This document shows, in pieces, positions 43,801-58,800 of a stretch of 64,000 nt of DNA. Position 1 is the first letter of the stretch, and each line of letters begins with the position of its first letter. The translations under genes and the position numbers were made by a program. Under the pieces are notes generated by a model, which worked only from the letters and a program-made list of their open reading frames with translations, did no database searches and was not told the origin of the DNA. The stretch spans positions 301,501 through 365,500 of the forward strand of contig JAUJYZ010001116.1 of assembly GCA_033675265.1 (NCBI GenBank), given 5' to 3'. The stretch comes from Actinostola sp. cb2023 (lineage: Eukaryota > Cnidaria > Anthozoa > Actiniaria > Actinostolidae).

Positions 43801-46800
43801 GTCTGCATTCAATATTGTTCCAATGTATGGTCTATATACTAGTGTATGCAATCATTGTCTTACTTTATATGTTCTAGTATATGTATGCATTCAATATTGT
43901 TCCAATGTATGGTCTATATACTAGTGTATGCAATCATTGTCTTACTTTATATGTTCTAGTATATGTATGCATTCAATATTGTTCCAATGTATGGTCTATA
44001 TACTAGTGTATGCAATCATTGTCTTACTTTATATGTTCTAGTATATGTATGCATTCAATATTGTTCCAATGTATGGTCTATATACTAGTGTATGCAATCA
44101 TTGTCTTACTTTATATGTTCTAGTATATGTATGCATTCAATATTGTTCCAATGTATGGTCTATATACTAGTGTATGCAATCATTGTCTTACTTTATATGT
44201 TCTAGTATATGTATGCATTCAATATTGTTCCAATGTATGGTCTATATACTAGTGTATGCAATCATTGTCTTACTTTATATGTTCTAGTATATGTATGCAT
44301 TCAATATTGTTCCAATGTATGGTCTATATACTAGTGTATGCAATCATTGTCTTACTTTATATGTTCTAGTATATGTATGCATTCAATATTGTTCCAATGT
44401 ATGGTCTATATACTAGTGTATGCAATCATTGTCTTACTTTATATGTTCTAGTATATGTATGCATTCAATATTGTTCCAATGTATGGTCTATATACTAGTG
44501 TATGCAATCATTGTCTTACTTTATATGTTCTAGTATATGTATGCATTCAATATTGTTCCAATGTATGGTCTATATACTAGCTAGTGTATGCAATCATTGT
44601 CTTACTTTATATGTTCTAGTATATGTATGCATTCAATATTGTTCCAATGTATGGTCTATATACTAGTGTATGCAATCATTGTCTTACTTTATATGTTCTA
44701 GTATATGTATGCATTCAATATTGTTCCAATGTATGGTCTATATACTAGCTAGTGTATGCAATCATTGTCTTACTTTATATGTTCTAGTATATGTATGCAT
44801 TCAATATTGTTCCAATGTGTGGTCTATATACTAGCTAGTGTATGCAATCATTGTCTTACTTTATATGTTCTAGTATATGTATGCATTCAATATTGTTCCA
44901 ATGTATGGTCTATATACTAGCTAGTGTATGCAATCATTGTCTTACTTTATATGTTCTAGTATATGTATGCATTCAATATTGTTCCAATGTATGGTCTATA
45001 TACTAGCTAGTGTATGCAATCATTGTCTTACTTTATATGTTCTAGTATATGTATGCATTCAATATTGTTCCAATGTATGGTCTATATACTAGTGTATGCA
45101 ATCATTGTCTTACTTTATATGTTCTAGTATATGTATGCATTCAATATTGTTCCAATGTATGGTCTATATACTAGTGTATGCAATCATTGTCTTACTTTAT
45201 ATGTTCTAGTATATGTATGCATTCAATATTGTTCCAATGTATGGTCTATATACTAGCTAGTGTATGCAATCATTGTCTTACTTTATATGTTCTAGTATAT
45301 GTATGCATTCAATATTGTTCCAATGTATGGTCTATATACTAGTGTATGCAATCATTGTCTTACTTTATATGTTCTAGTATATGTATGCATTCAATATTGT
45401 TCCAATGTATGGTCTATATACTAGTGTATGCAATCATTGTCTTACTTTATATGTTCTAGTATATGTATGCATTCAATATTGTTCCAATGTGTGGTCTATA
45501 TACTAGTGTATGCAATCATTGTCTTACTTTATATGTTCTAGTATAGTGTATTGTTCCAAATGGTCTATCTAGTGTATGCAATCATTGTCTACTTTATATG
45601 TTCTAGTATATGTATGCATTCAATATTGTTCCAATGTATGGTCTATATACTAGTGTATGCAATCATTGTCTTACTTTATATGTTCTAGTATATGTATGCA
45701 TTCAATATTGTTCCAATGTATGGTCTATATACTAGTGTATGCAATCATTGTCTTACTTTATATGTTCTAGTATATGTATGCATTCAATATTGTTCCAATG
45801 TGTGGTCTATATACTAGTGTATGCAATCATTGTCTTACTTTATATGTTCTAGTATATGTATGCATTCAATATTGTTCCAATGTGTGGTCTATATATACTA
45901 GTGTATGCAATCATTGTCTTACTTTATATGTTCTAGTATATGTATGCATTCAATATTGTTCCAATGTGTGGTCTATATACTAGCTAGTGTATGCAATCAT
46001 TGTCTTACTTTATATGTTCTAGTATATGTATGCATTCAATATTGTTCCATTGTGTGGTCTATATACTAGTGTATGCAATCATTGTCTTACTTTATATGTT
46101 CTAGTATATGTATGCATTCAATATTGTTCCAATGTGTGGTCTATATATACTAGTGTATGCAATCATTGTCTTACTTTATATGTTCTAGTATATGTATGCA
46201 TTCAATATTGTTCCAATGTATGGTCTATATACTAGTGTATGCAATCATTGTCTTACTTTATATGTTCTAGTATATGTATGCATTCAATATTGTTCCAATG
46301 TATGGTCTATATATACTAGTGTATGCAATCATTGTCTTACTTTATATGTTCTAGTATATGTATGCATTCAATATTGTTCCAATGTATGGTCTATATACTA
46401 GCTAGTGTATGCAATCATTGTCTTACTTTATATGTTCTAGTATATGTATGCATTCAATATTGTTCCAATGTATGGTCTATATACTAGTAGTGTATGCAAT
46501 CATTGTCTTACTTTATATGTTCTAGTATATGTATGCATTCAATATTGTTCCAATGTATGGTGGTCAATATACTAGCTAGTATATGTATGCAATCATTGTA
46601 CTAGTGTTACATTGTTTATATGTTCTAGTATATGTATGCATTCAATATTGTTCCAATGTATGGTCTATATACTAGTGTATGCAATCATTGTCTTACTTTA
46701 TATGTTCTAGTATATGTATGCATTCAATATTGTTCCAATGTATGGTCTATATACTACTAGTGTATGCAATCATTGTCTTACTTTATATGTTCTAGTATAT

Positions 46801-49800
46801 GTATGCATTCAATATTGTTCCAATGTATGGTCTATATACTAGTGTATGCAATCATTGTCTTACTTTATATGTTCTAGTATATGTATGCATTCAATATTGT
46901 TCCAATGTATGGTCTATATACTAGCTAGTGTATGCAATCATTGTCTTACTTTATATGTTCTAGTATATGTATGCATTCAATATTGTTCCAAATGGTCTAT
47001 ATACTAGTGTATGGTCTATATACTACTATATACTAGTGTATGCAATCATTGTCTTACTTTATATGTTCTAGTATATGTATGCATTCAATATTGTTCCAAT
47101 GTGTGGTCTATATACTAGCTAGTGTATGCAATCATTGTTTTACTTTATATGTTCTAGTATATGTATGCATTCAATATTGTTCCAATGTGTGGTCTATATA
47201 CTAGTGTATGCAATCATTGTCTTACTTTATATGTTCTAGTATATGTATGCATTCAATATTGTTCCAATGTGTGGTCTATATACTAGTGTATGCAATCATT
47301 GTCTTACTTTATATGTTCTAGTATATGTATGCATTCAATATTGTTCCAATGTGTGGTCTATATACTAGCTAGTGTATGCAATCATTGTCTTACTTTATAT
47401 GTTCTAGTATATGTATGCATTCAATATTGTTCCAATGTATGGTCTATATACTAGCTAGTGTATGCAATCATTGTCTTACTTTATATGTTCTAGTATATGT
47501 ATGCATTCAATATTGTTCCAATGTATGGTCTATATACTAGCTAGTGTATGCAATCATTGTCTTACTTTATATGTTCTAGTATATGTATGCATTCAATATT
47601 GTTCCAATGTATGGTCTATATACTACTAGTGTATGCAATCATTGTCTTACTTTATATGTTCTAGTATATGTATGCATTCAATATTGTTCCAATGTGTGGT
47701 CTATATACTAGTGTATGCAATCATTGTCTTACTTTATATGTTCTAGTATATGTATGCATTCAATATTGTTCCAATGTATGGTCTATATACTAGCTAGTGT
47801 ATGCAATCATTGTCTTACTTTATATGTTCTAGTATATGTATGCATTCAATATTGTTCCAATGTATGGTCTATATACTACTAGTGTATGCAATCATTGTCT
47901 TACTTTATATGTTCTAGTATATGTATGCATTCAATATTGTTCCAATGTGTGGTCTATATATACTAGTGTATGCAATCATTGTCTTACTTTATATGTTCTA
48001 GTATATGTATGCATTCAATATTGTTCCAATGTGTGGTCTATATATACTAGTGTATGCAATCATTGTCTTACTTTATATGTTCTAGTATATGTATGCATTC
48101 AATATTGTTCCAATGTATGGTCTATATACTAGTGTATGCAATCATTGTCTTACTTTATATGTTCTAGTATATGTATGCATTCAATATTGTTCCAATGTGT
48201 GGTCTATATATACTAGTGTATGCAATCATTGTCTTACTTTATATGTTCTAGTATATGTATGCATTCAATATTGTTCCAATGTATGGTCTATATACTAGTG
48301 TATGCAATCATTGTCTTACTTTATATGTTCTAGTATATGTATGCATTCAATATTGTTCCAATGTATGGTCTATATACTACTAGTGTATGCAATCATTGTC
48401 TTACTTTATATGTTCTAGTATATGTATGCATTCAATATTGTTCCAATGTATGGTCTATATACTAGCTAGTGTATGCAATCATTGTCTTACTTTATATGTT
48501 CTAGTATATGTATGCATTCAATATTGTTCCAATGTATGGTCTATATACTAGTGTATGCAATCATTGTCTTACTTTATATGTTCTAGTATATGTATGCATT
48601 CAATATTGTTCCAATGTATGGTCTATATACTAGTGTATGCAATCATTGTCTTACTTTATATGTTCTAGTATATGTATGCATTCAATATTGTTCCAATGTG
48701 TGGTCTATATACTAGTGTATGCAATCATTGTCTTACTTTATATGTTCTAGTATATGTATGCATTCAATATTGTTCCAATGTATGGTCTATATACTAGTGT
48801 ATGTATGCAATCATTGTCATTTACTTTATATGTTGCAATATTGTCTTATATGTTCTAGTATATGTATGCATTCAATATTGTTCCAATGTATGGTCTATAT
48901 ACTAGTGTATGCAATCATTGTCTTACTTTATATGTTCTAGTATATGTATGCATTCAATATTGTTCCAATGTATGGTCTATATACTAGTGTATGCAATCAT
49001 TGTCTTACTTTATATGTTCTAGTATATGTATGCATTCAATATTGTTCCAATGTATGGTCTATATACTAGTGTATGCAATCATTGTCTTACTTTATATGTT
49101 CTAGTATATGTATGCATTCAATATTGTTCCAATGTATGGCTATATACTAGTGTATGCAATCATTGTCTTACTTTATATGTTCTAGTATATGTATGCATTC
49201 AATATTGTTCCAATGTATGGTCTATATACTAGTGTATGCAATCATTGTCTTACTTTATATGTTCTAGTATATGTATGCATTCAATATTGTTCCAATGTAT
49301 GGTATATATATACTAGTGTATGCAATCATTGTCTTACTTTATATGTTCTAGTATATGTATGCATTCAATATTGTTCCAATGTATGGTCTATATACTACTA
49401 GTGTATGCAATCATTGTCTTACTTTATATGTTCTAGTATATGTATGCATTCAATATTGTTCCAATGTATGGTCTATATATATACTAGTGTATGCAATCAT
49501 TGTCTTACTTTATATGTTCTAGTATATGTATGCATTCAATATTGTTCCAATGTATGGTCTATATACTAGTGTATGCAATCATTGTCTTACTTTATATGTT
49601 CTAGTATATGTATGCATTCAATATTGTTCCAATGTTGGTCTATATATACTAGTGTATGCAATCATTGTCTTACTTTATATGTTCTAGTATATGTATGCAT
49701 TCAATATTGTTCCAATGTATGGTCTATATACTAGTGTATGCAATCATTGTCTTACTTTATATGTTCTAGTATATGTATGCATTCAATATTGTTCCAATGT

Positions 49801-52800
49801 ATGGTCTATATATACTAGTGTATGCAATCATTGTCTTACTTTATATGTTCTAGTATATGTATGCATTCAATATTGTTCCAATGTATGGTCTATATACTAG
49901 TGTATGCAATCATTGTCTTACTTTATATGTTCTAGTATATGTATGCATTCAATATTGTTCCAATGTATGGTCTATATACTAGTGTATGCAATCATTGTCT
50001 TACTTTATATGTTCTAGTATATGTATGCATTCAATATTGTTCCAATGTATGGTCTATATACTACTAGTGTATGCAATCATTGTCTTACTTTATATGTTCT
50101 AGTATATGTATGCATTCAATATTGTTCCAATGTATGGTCTATATACTAGTGTATGCAATCATTGTCTTACTTTATATGTTCTAGTATATGTATGCATTCA
50201 ATATTGTTCCAATGTATGGTCTATATATACTAGTGTATGCAATCATTGTCTTACTTTATATGTTCTAGTATATGTATGCATTCAATATTGTTCCAATGTA
50301 TGGTCTATATATACTAGTGTATGCAATCATTGTCTTACTTTATATGTTCTAGTATATGTATGCATTCAATATTGTTCCAATGTATGGTCTATATACTAGC
50401 TAGTGTATGCAATCATTGTCTTACTTTATATGTTCTAGTATATGTATGCATTCAATATTGTTCCAATGTATGGTCTATATACTAGTGTATGCAATCATTG
50501 TCTTACTTTATATGTTCTAGTATATGTATGCATTCAATATTGTTCCAATGTATGGTCTATATACTAGCTAGTGTATGCAATCATTGTCTTACTTTATATG
50601 TTCTAGTATGTATGCATTCAATATTGTTCCAATGTGTATGGTCTATATATACTAGTGTATGCAATCATTGTCTTACTTTATATGTTCTAGTATATGTATG
50701 CATTCAATATTGTTCCAATGTATGGTCTATATACTAGCTAGTGTATGCAATCATTGTCTTACTTTATATGTTCTAGTATATGTATGCATTCAATATTGTT
50801 CCAATGTATGGTCTATATACTAGTGTATGCAATCATTGTCTTACTTTATATGTTCTAGTATATGTATGCATTCAATATTGTTCCAATGTATGGTCTATAT
50901 ATATACTAGTGTATGCAATCATTGTCTTACTTTATATGTTCTAGTATATGTATGCATTCAATATTGTTCCAATGTATGGTCTATATACTAGTGTATGCAA
51001 TCATTGTCTTACTTTATATGTTCTAGTATATGTATGCATTCAATATTGTTCCAATGTGTGGTCTATATACTAGTGTATGCAATCATTGTCTTACTTTATA
51101 TGTTCTAGTATATGTATGCATTCAATATTGTTCCAATGTATGGTCTATATACTAGTGTATGCAATCATTGTCTTACTTTATATGTTCTAGTATATGTATG
51201 CATTCAATATTGTTCCAATGTATGGTCTATATACTAGTGTATGCAATCATTGTCTTACTTTATATGTTCTAGTATATGTATGCATTCAATATTGTTCCAA
51301 TGTGTATGGTCTATATACTAGTGTGTATGCAATCATTGTCTTACTTTATATGTTCTAGTATATGTATGCATTCAATATTGTTCCAATGTATGGTCTATAT
51401 ACTAGTGTATGCAATCATTGTCTTACTTTATATGTTCTAGTATATGTATGCATTCAATATTGTTCCAATGTGTGGTCTATATATACTAGTGTATGCAATC
51501 ATTGTCTTACTTTATATGTTCTAGTATATGTATGCATTCAATATTGTTCCAATGTATGGTCTATATATACTAGTGTATGCAATCATTGTCTTACTTTATA
51601 TGTTCTAGTATATGTATGCATTCAATATTGTTCCAATGTATGGTCTATATACTAGTGTATGCAATCATTGTCTTACTTTATATGTTCTAGTATATGTATG
51701 CATTCAATATTGTTCCAATGTATGGTCTATATACTAGTGTATGCAATCATTGTCTTACTTTATATGTTCTAGTATATGTATGCATTCAATATTGTTCCAA
51801 TGTATGGTCTATATACTAGCTAGTGTATGCAATCATTGTCTTACTTTATATGTTCTAGTATATGTATGCATTCAATATTGTTCCAAATGTATGGTCTATA
51901 TACTAGTGTATGCAATCATTGTCTTACTTTATATGTTCTAGTATATGTATGCATTCAATATTGTTCCAATGTATGGTCTATATACTAGTGTATGCAATCA
52001 TTGTCTTACTTTATATGTTCTAGTATATGTATGCATTCAATATTGTTCCAATGTATGGTCTATATACTAGTGTATGCAATCATTGTCTTACTTTATATGT
52101 TCTAGTATATGTATGCATTCAATATTGTTCCAATGTATGGTCTATATACTAGTGTATGCAATCATCATTGTCTTACTTTATATGTTCTAGTATATGTATG
52201 CATTCAATATTGTTCCAATGTATGGTCTATATACTACTAGTGTATGCAATCATTGTCTTACTTTATATGTTCTAGTATATGTATGCATTCAATATTGTTC
52301 CAATGTATGGTCTATATACTAGTGTATGCAATCATTGTCTTACTTTATATGTTCTAGTATATGTATGCATTCAATATTGTTCCAATGTATGGTCTATATA
52401 CTAGCTAGTGTATGCAATCATTGTCTTACTTTATATGTTCTAGTATATGTATGCATTCAATATTGTTCCAATGTATGGTCTATATACTAGTGTATGCAAT
52501 CATTGTCTTACTTTATATGTTCTAGTATATGTATGCATTCAATATTGTTCCAATGTATGGTCTATATACTAGTGTGTATGCAATCATTGTCTTACTTTAT
52601 ATGTTCTAGTATATGTATGCATTCAATATTGTTCCAATGTATGGTCTATATACTAGTGTATGCAATCATTGTCTTACTTTATATGTTCTAGTATATGTAT
52701 GCATTCAATATTGTTCCAATGTATGGTCTATATACTAGCTAGTGTATGCAATCATTGTCTTACTTTATATGTTCTAGTATATGTATGCATTCAATATTGT

Positions 52801-55800
52801 TCCAATGTATGGTCTATATATACTAGTGTATGCAATCATTGTCTTACTTTATATGTTCTAGTATATGTATGCATTCAATATTGTTCCAATGTGTGGTCTA
52901 TATACTAGTGTATGCAATCATTGTCTTACTTTATATGTTCTAGTATATGTATGCATTCAATATTGTTCCAATGTATGGTCTATATACTAGTGTATGCAAT
53001 CATTGTCTTACTTTATATGTTCTAGTATATGTATGCATTCAATATTGTTCCAATGTATGGTCTATATATACTAGTGTATGCAATCATTGTCTTACTTTAT
53101 ATGTTCTAGTATATGTATGCATTCAATATTGTTCCAATGTATGGTCTATATACTAGTGTATGCAATCATTGTCTTACTTTATATGTTCTAGTATATGTAT
53201 GCATTCAATATTGTTCCAATGTATGGTCTATATACTACTAGTGTATGCAATCATTGTCTTACTTTATATGTTCTAGTATATGTATGCATTCAATATTGTT
53301 CCAATGTATGGTCTATATACTAGTGTATGCAATCATTGTCTTACTTTATATGTTCTAGTATATGTATGCATTCAATATTGTTCCAATGTGTGGTCTATAT
53401 ATACTAGTGTATGCAATCATTGTCTTACTTTATATGTTCTAGTATATGTATGCATTCAATATTGTTCCAATGTGTGGTCTATATACTAGTGTATGCAATC
53501 ATTGTCTTACTTTATATGTTCTAGTATATGTATGCATTCAATATTGTTCCAATGTATGGTCTATATACTAGTGTATGCAATCATTGTCTTACTTTATATG
53601 TTCTAGTATATGTATGCATTCAATATTGTTCCAATGTATGGTCTATATACTAGTGTATGCAATCATTGTCTTACTTTATATGTTCTAGTATATGTATGCA
53701 TTCAATATTGTTCCAATGTATGGTCTATATACTAGTGTATGCAATCATTGTCTTACTTTATATGTTCTAGTATATGTATGCATTCAATATTGTTCCAATG
53801 TATGGTCTATATACTAGTGTATGCAATCATTGTCTTACTTTATATGTTCTAGTATATGTATGCATTCAATATTGTTCCAATGTATGGTCTATATACTACT
53901 AGTGTATGCAATCATTGTCTTACTTTATATGTTCTAGTATATGTATGCATTCAATATTGTTCCAATGTATGGTCTATATACTAGTGTATGCAATCATTGT
54001 CTTACTTTATATGTTCTAGTATATGTATGCATTCAATATTGTTCCAATGTATGGTCTATATACTAGTGTATGCAATCATTGTCTTACTTTATATGTTCTA
54101 GTATATGTATGCATTCAATATTGTTCCAATGTATGGTCTATATACTAGTGTATGCAATCATTGTCTTACTTTATATGTTCTAGTATATGTATGCATTCAA
54201 TATTGTTCCAATGTATGGTCTATATACTAGTGTATGCAATCATTGTCTTACTTTATATGTTCTAGTATATGTATGCATTCAATATTGTTCCAATGTATGG
54301 TCTATATACTAGTGTATGCAATCATTGTCTTACTTTATATGTTCTAGTATATGTATGCATTCAATATTGTTCCAATGTATGGTCTATATACTAGTGTATG
54401 CAATCATTGTTTTACTTTATATGTTCTAGTATATGTATGCATTCAATATTGTTCCAATGTGTGGTCTATATACTAGTGTATGCAATCATTGTCTTACTTT
54501 ATATGTTCTAGTATATGTATGCATTCAATATTGTTCCAATGTATGGTCTATATACTAGTGTATGCAATCATTGTCTTACTTTATATGTTCTAGTATATGT
54601 ATGCATTCAATATTGTTCCAATGTATGGTCTATATATACTAGTGTATGCAATCATTGTCTTACTTTATATGTTCTAGTATATGTATGCATTCAATATTGT
54701 TCCAATGTATGGTCTATATACTAGTGTATGCAATCATTGTCTTACTTTATATGTTCTAGTATATGTATGCATTCAATATTGTTCCAATGTATGGTCTATA
54801 TACTAGTGTATGCAATCATTGTCTTACTTTATATGTTCTAGTATATGTATGCATTCAATATTGTTCCAATGTATGGTCTATATACTAGTGTATGCAATCA
54901 TTGTCTTACTTTATATGTTCTAGTATATGTATGCATTCAATATTGTTCCAATGTATGGTCTATATACTAGTGTATGCAATCATTGTCTTACTTTATATGT
55001 TCTAGTATATGTATGCATTCAATATTGTTCCAATGTATGGTCTATATACTAGTGTATGCAATCATTGTCTTACTTTATATGTTCTAGTATATGTATGCAT
55101 TCAATATTGTTCCAATGTATGGTCTATATACTAGTGTATGCAATCATTGTCTTACTTTATATGTTCTAGTATATGTATGCATTCAATATTGTTCCAATGT
55201 GTATGGTCTATATACTAGTGTATGCAATCATTGTCTTACTTTATATGTTCTAGTATATGTATGCATTCAATATTGTTCCAATGTATGGTCTATATACTAG
55301 TGTATGCAATCATTGTCTTACTTTATATGTTCTAGTATATGTATGCATTCAATATTGTTCCAATGTATGGTCTATATACTAGTGTATGCAATCATTGTCT
55401 TACTTTATATGTTCTAGTATATGTATGCATTCAATATTGTTCCAATGTATGGTCTATATACTAGTGTATGCAATCATTGTCTTACTTTATATGTTCTAGT
55501 ATATGTATGCATTCAATATTGTTCCAATGTATGGTCTATATACTAGTGTATGCAATCATTGTCTTACTTTATATGTTCTAGTATATGTATGCATTCAATA
55601 TTGTTCCAATGTATGGTCTATATACTAGTGTATGCAATCATTGTCTTACTTTATATGTTCTAGTATATGTATGCATTCAATATTGTTCCAATGTATGGTC
55701 TATATACTAGTGTATGCAATCATTGTCTTACTTTATATGTTCTAGTATATGTATGCATTCAATATTGTTCCAATGTATGGTCTATATACTAGTGTATGCA

Positions 55801-58800
55801 ATCATTGTCTTACTTTATATGTTCTAGTATATGTATGCATTCAATATTGTTCAAATGTATGGTCTATATACTAGTGTATGCAATCATTGTCTTACTTTAT
55901 ATGTTCTAGTATATGTATGCATTCAATATTGTTCCAATGTATGGTCTATATACTAGTGTATGCAATCATTGTCTTACTTTATATGTTCTAGTATATGTAT
56001 GCATTCAATATTGTTCCAATGTGTGGTCTATATACTAGTGTATGCAATCATTGTCTTACTTTATATGTTCTAGTATATGTATGCATTCAATATTGTTCCA
56101 ATGTATGGTCTATATACTAGTGTATGCAATCATTGTCTTACTTTATATGTTCTAGTATATGTATGCATTCAATATTGTTCCAATGTATGGTCTATATACT
56201 AGTGTATGCAATCATTGTCTTACTTTATATGTTCTAGTATATGTATGCATTCAATATTGTTCCAATGTATGGTCTATATACTAGTGTATGCAATCATTGT
56301 CTTACTTTATATGTTCTAGTATATGTATGCATTCAATATTGTTCCAATGTATGGTCTATATACTAGTGTATGCAATCATTGTCTTACTTTATATGTTCTA
56401 GTATATGTATGCATTCAATATTGTTCCAATGTATGGTCTATATACTAGTGTATGCAATCATTGTCTTACTTTATATGTTCTAGTATATGTATGCATTCAA
56501 TATTGTTCCAATGTATGGTCTATATACTAGTGTATGCAATCATTGTCTTACTTTATATGTTCTAGTATATGTACGCGCATTCAATATTGTTCCAATGTGT
56601 GGTCTATATACTAGTGTATGCAATCATTGTCTTACTTTATATGTTCTAGTATATGTATGCATTCAATATTGTTCCAATGTGTGGTCTATATACTAGTGTA
56701 TGCAATCATTGTCTTACTTTATATGTTCTAGTATATGTATGCATTCAATATTGTTCCAATGTATGGTCTATATACTAGTGTATGCAATCATTGTCTTACT
56801 TTATATGTTCTAGTATATGTATGCATTCAATATTGTTCCAATGTATGGTCTATATACTAGTGTATGCAATCATTGTCTTACTTTATATGTTCTAGTATAT
56901 GTATGCATTCAATATTGTTCCAATGTATGGTCTATATACTAGTGTATGCAATCATTGTCTTACTTTATATGTTCTAGTATATGTATGCATTCAATATTGT
57001 TCCAATGTATGGTCTATATACTAGTGTATGCAATCATTGTCTTACTTTATATGTTCTAGTATATGTATGCATTCAATATTGTTCCAATGTATGGTCTATA
57101 TACTAGTGTATGCAATCATTGTCTTACTTTATATGTTCTAGTATATGTATGCATTCAATATTGTTCCAATGTATGGTCTATATACTAGTGTATGCAATCA
57201 TTGTCTTACTTTATATGTTCTAGTATATGTATGCATTCAATATTGTTCCAATGTATGGTCTATATACTAGTGTATGCAATCATTGTCTTACTTTATATGT
57301 TCTAGTATATGTATGCATTCAATATTGTTCCAATGTATGGTCTATATACTAGTGTATGCAATCATTGTCTTACTTTATATGTTCTAGTATATGTACGCAT
57401 TCAATATTGTTCCAATGTATGGTCTATATACTAGTGTATGCAATCATTGTCTTACTTTATATGTTCTAGTATATGTATGCATTCAATATTGTTCCAATGT
57501 ATGGTCTATATACTAGTGTATGCAATCATTGTCTTACTTTATATGTTCTTTATATGTAGTATATGTATGCATTCAATATTGTTCCAATGTATGGTCTATA
57601 TACTAGTGTATGCAATCATTGTCTTACTTTATATGTTCTAGTATATGTATGCATTCAATATTGTTCCAATGTATGGTCTATATACTAGTGTATGCAATCA
57701 TTGTCTTACTTTATATGTTCTAGTATATGTATGCATTCAATATTGTTCCAATGTATGGTCTATATACTAGTGTATGCAATCATTGTCTTACTTTATATGT
57801 TCTAGTATATGTATGCATTCAATATTGTTCCAATGTATGGTCTATATACTAGTGTATGCAATCATTGTCTTACTTTATATGTTCTAGTATATGTATGCAT
57901 TCAATATTGTTCCAATGTATGGTCTATATACTAGTGTATGCAATCATTGTCTTACTTTATATGTTCTAGTATATGTATGCATTCAATATTGTTCCAATGT
58001 ATGGTCTATATACTAGTGTATGCAATCATTGTCTTACTTTATATGTTCTAGTATATGTATGCATTCAATATTGTTCCAATGTGTGGTCTATATACTAGTG
58101 TATGCAATCATTGTCTTACTTTATATGTTCTAGTATATGTACGCATTCAATATTGTTCCAATGTGTGGTCTATATACTAGTGTATGCAATCATTGTCTTA
58201 CTTTATATGTTCTAGTATATGTATGCATTCAATATTGTTCCAATGTATGGTCTATATATACTAGTGTATGCAATCATTGTCTTACTTTATATGTTCTAGT
58301 ATATGTATGCATTCAATATTGTTCCAATGTATGGTCTATATACTAGTGTATGCAATCATTGTCTTACTTTATATGTTCTAGTATATGTACGCATTCAATA
58401 TTGTTCCAATGTATGGTCTATATACTAGTGTATGCAATCATTGTCTTACTTTATATGTTCTAGTATATGTACGCATTCAATATTGTGGTCCAATGTATGG
58501 TCTGTATACTATGTTCTAGTATATGTACGCATGCAATCATTGTCTTACTTTATATGTTCTAGTATATGTACGCATTCAATATTGTTCCAATGTATGGTCT
58601 ATATACTAGTGTATGCAATCATTGTCTTACTTTATATGTTCTAGTATATGTACGCATTCAATATTGTTCCAATGTGTGGTCTATATACTAGTGTATGCAA
58701 TCATTGTCTTACTTTATATGTTCTAGTATATGTACGCATTCAATATTGTTCCAATGTATGGTCTATATACTAGTGTATGCAATCATTGTCTTACTTTATA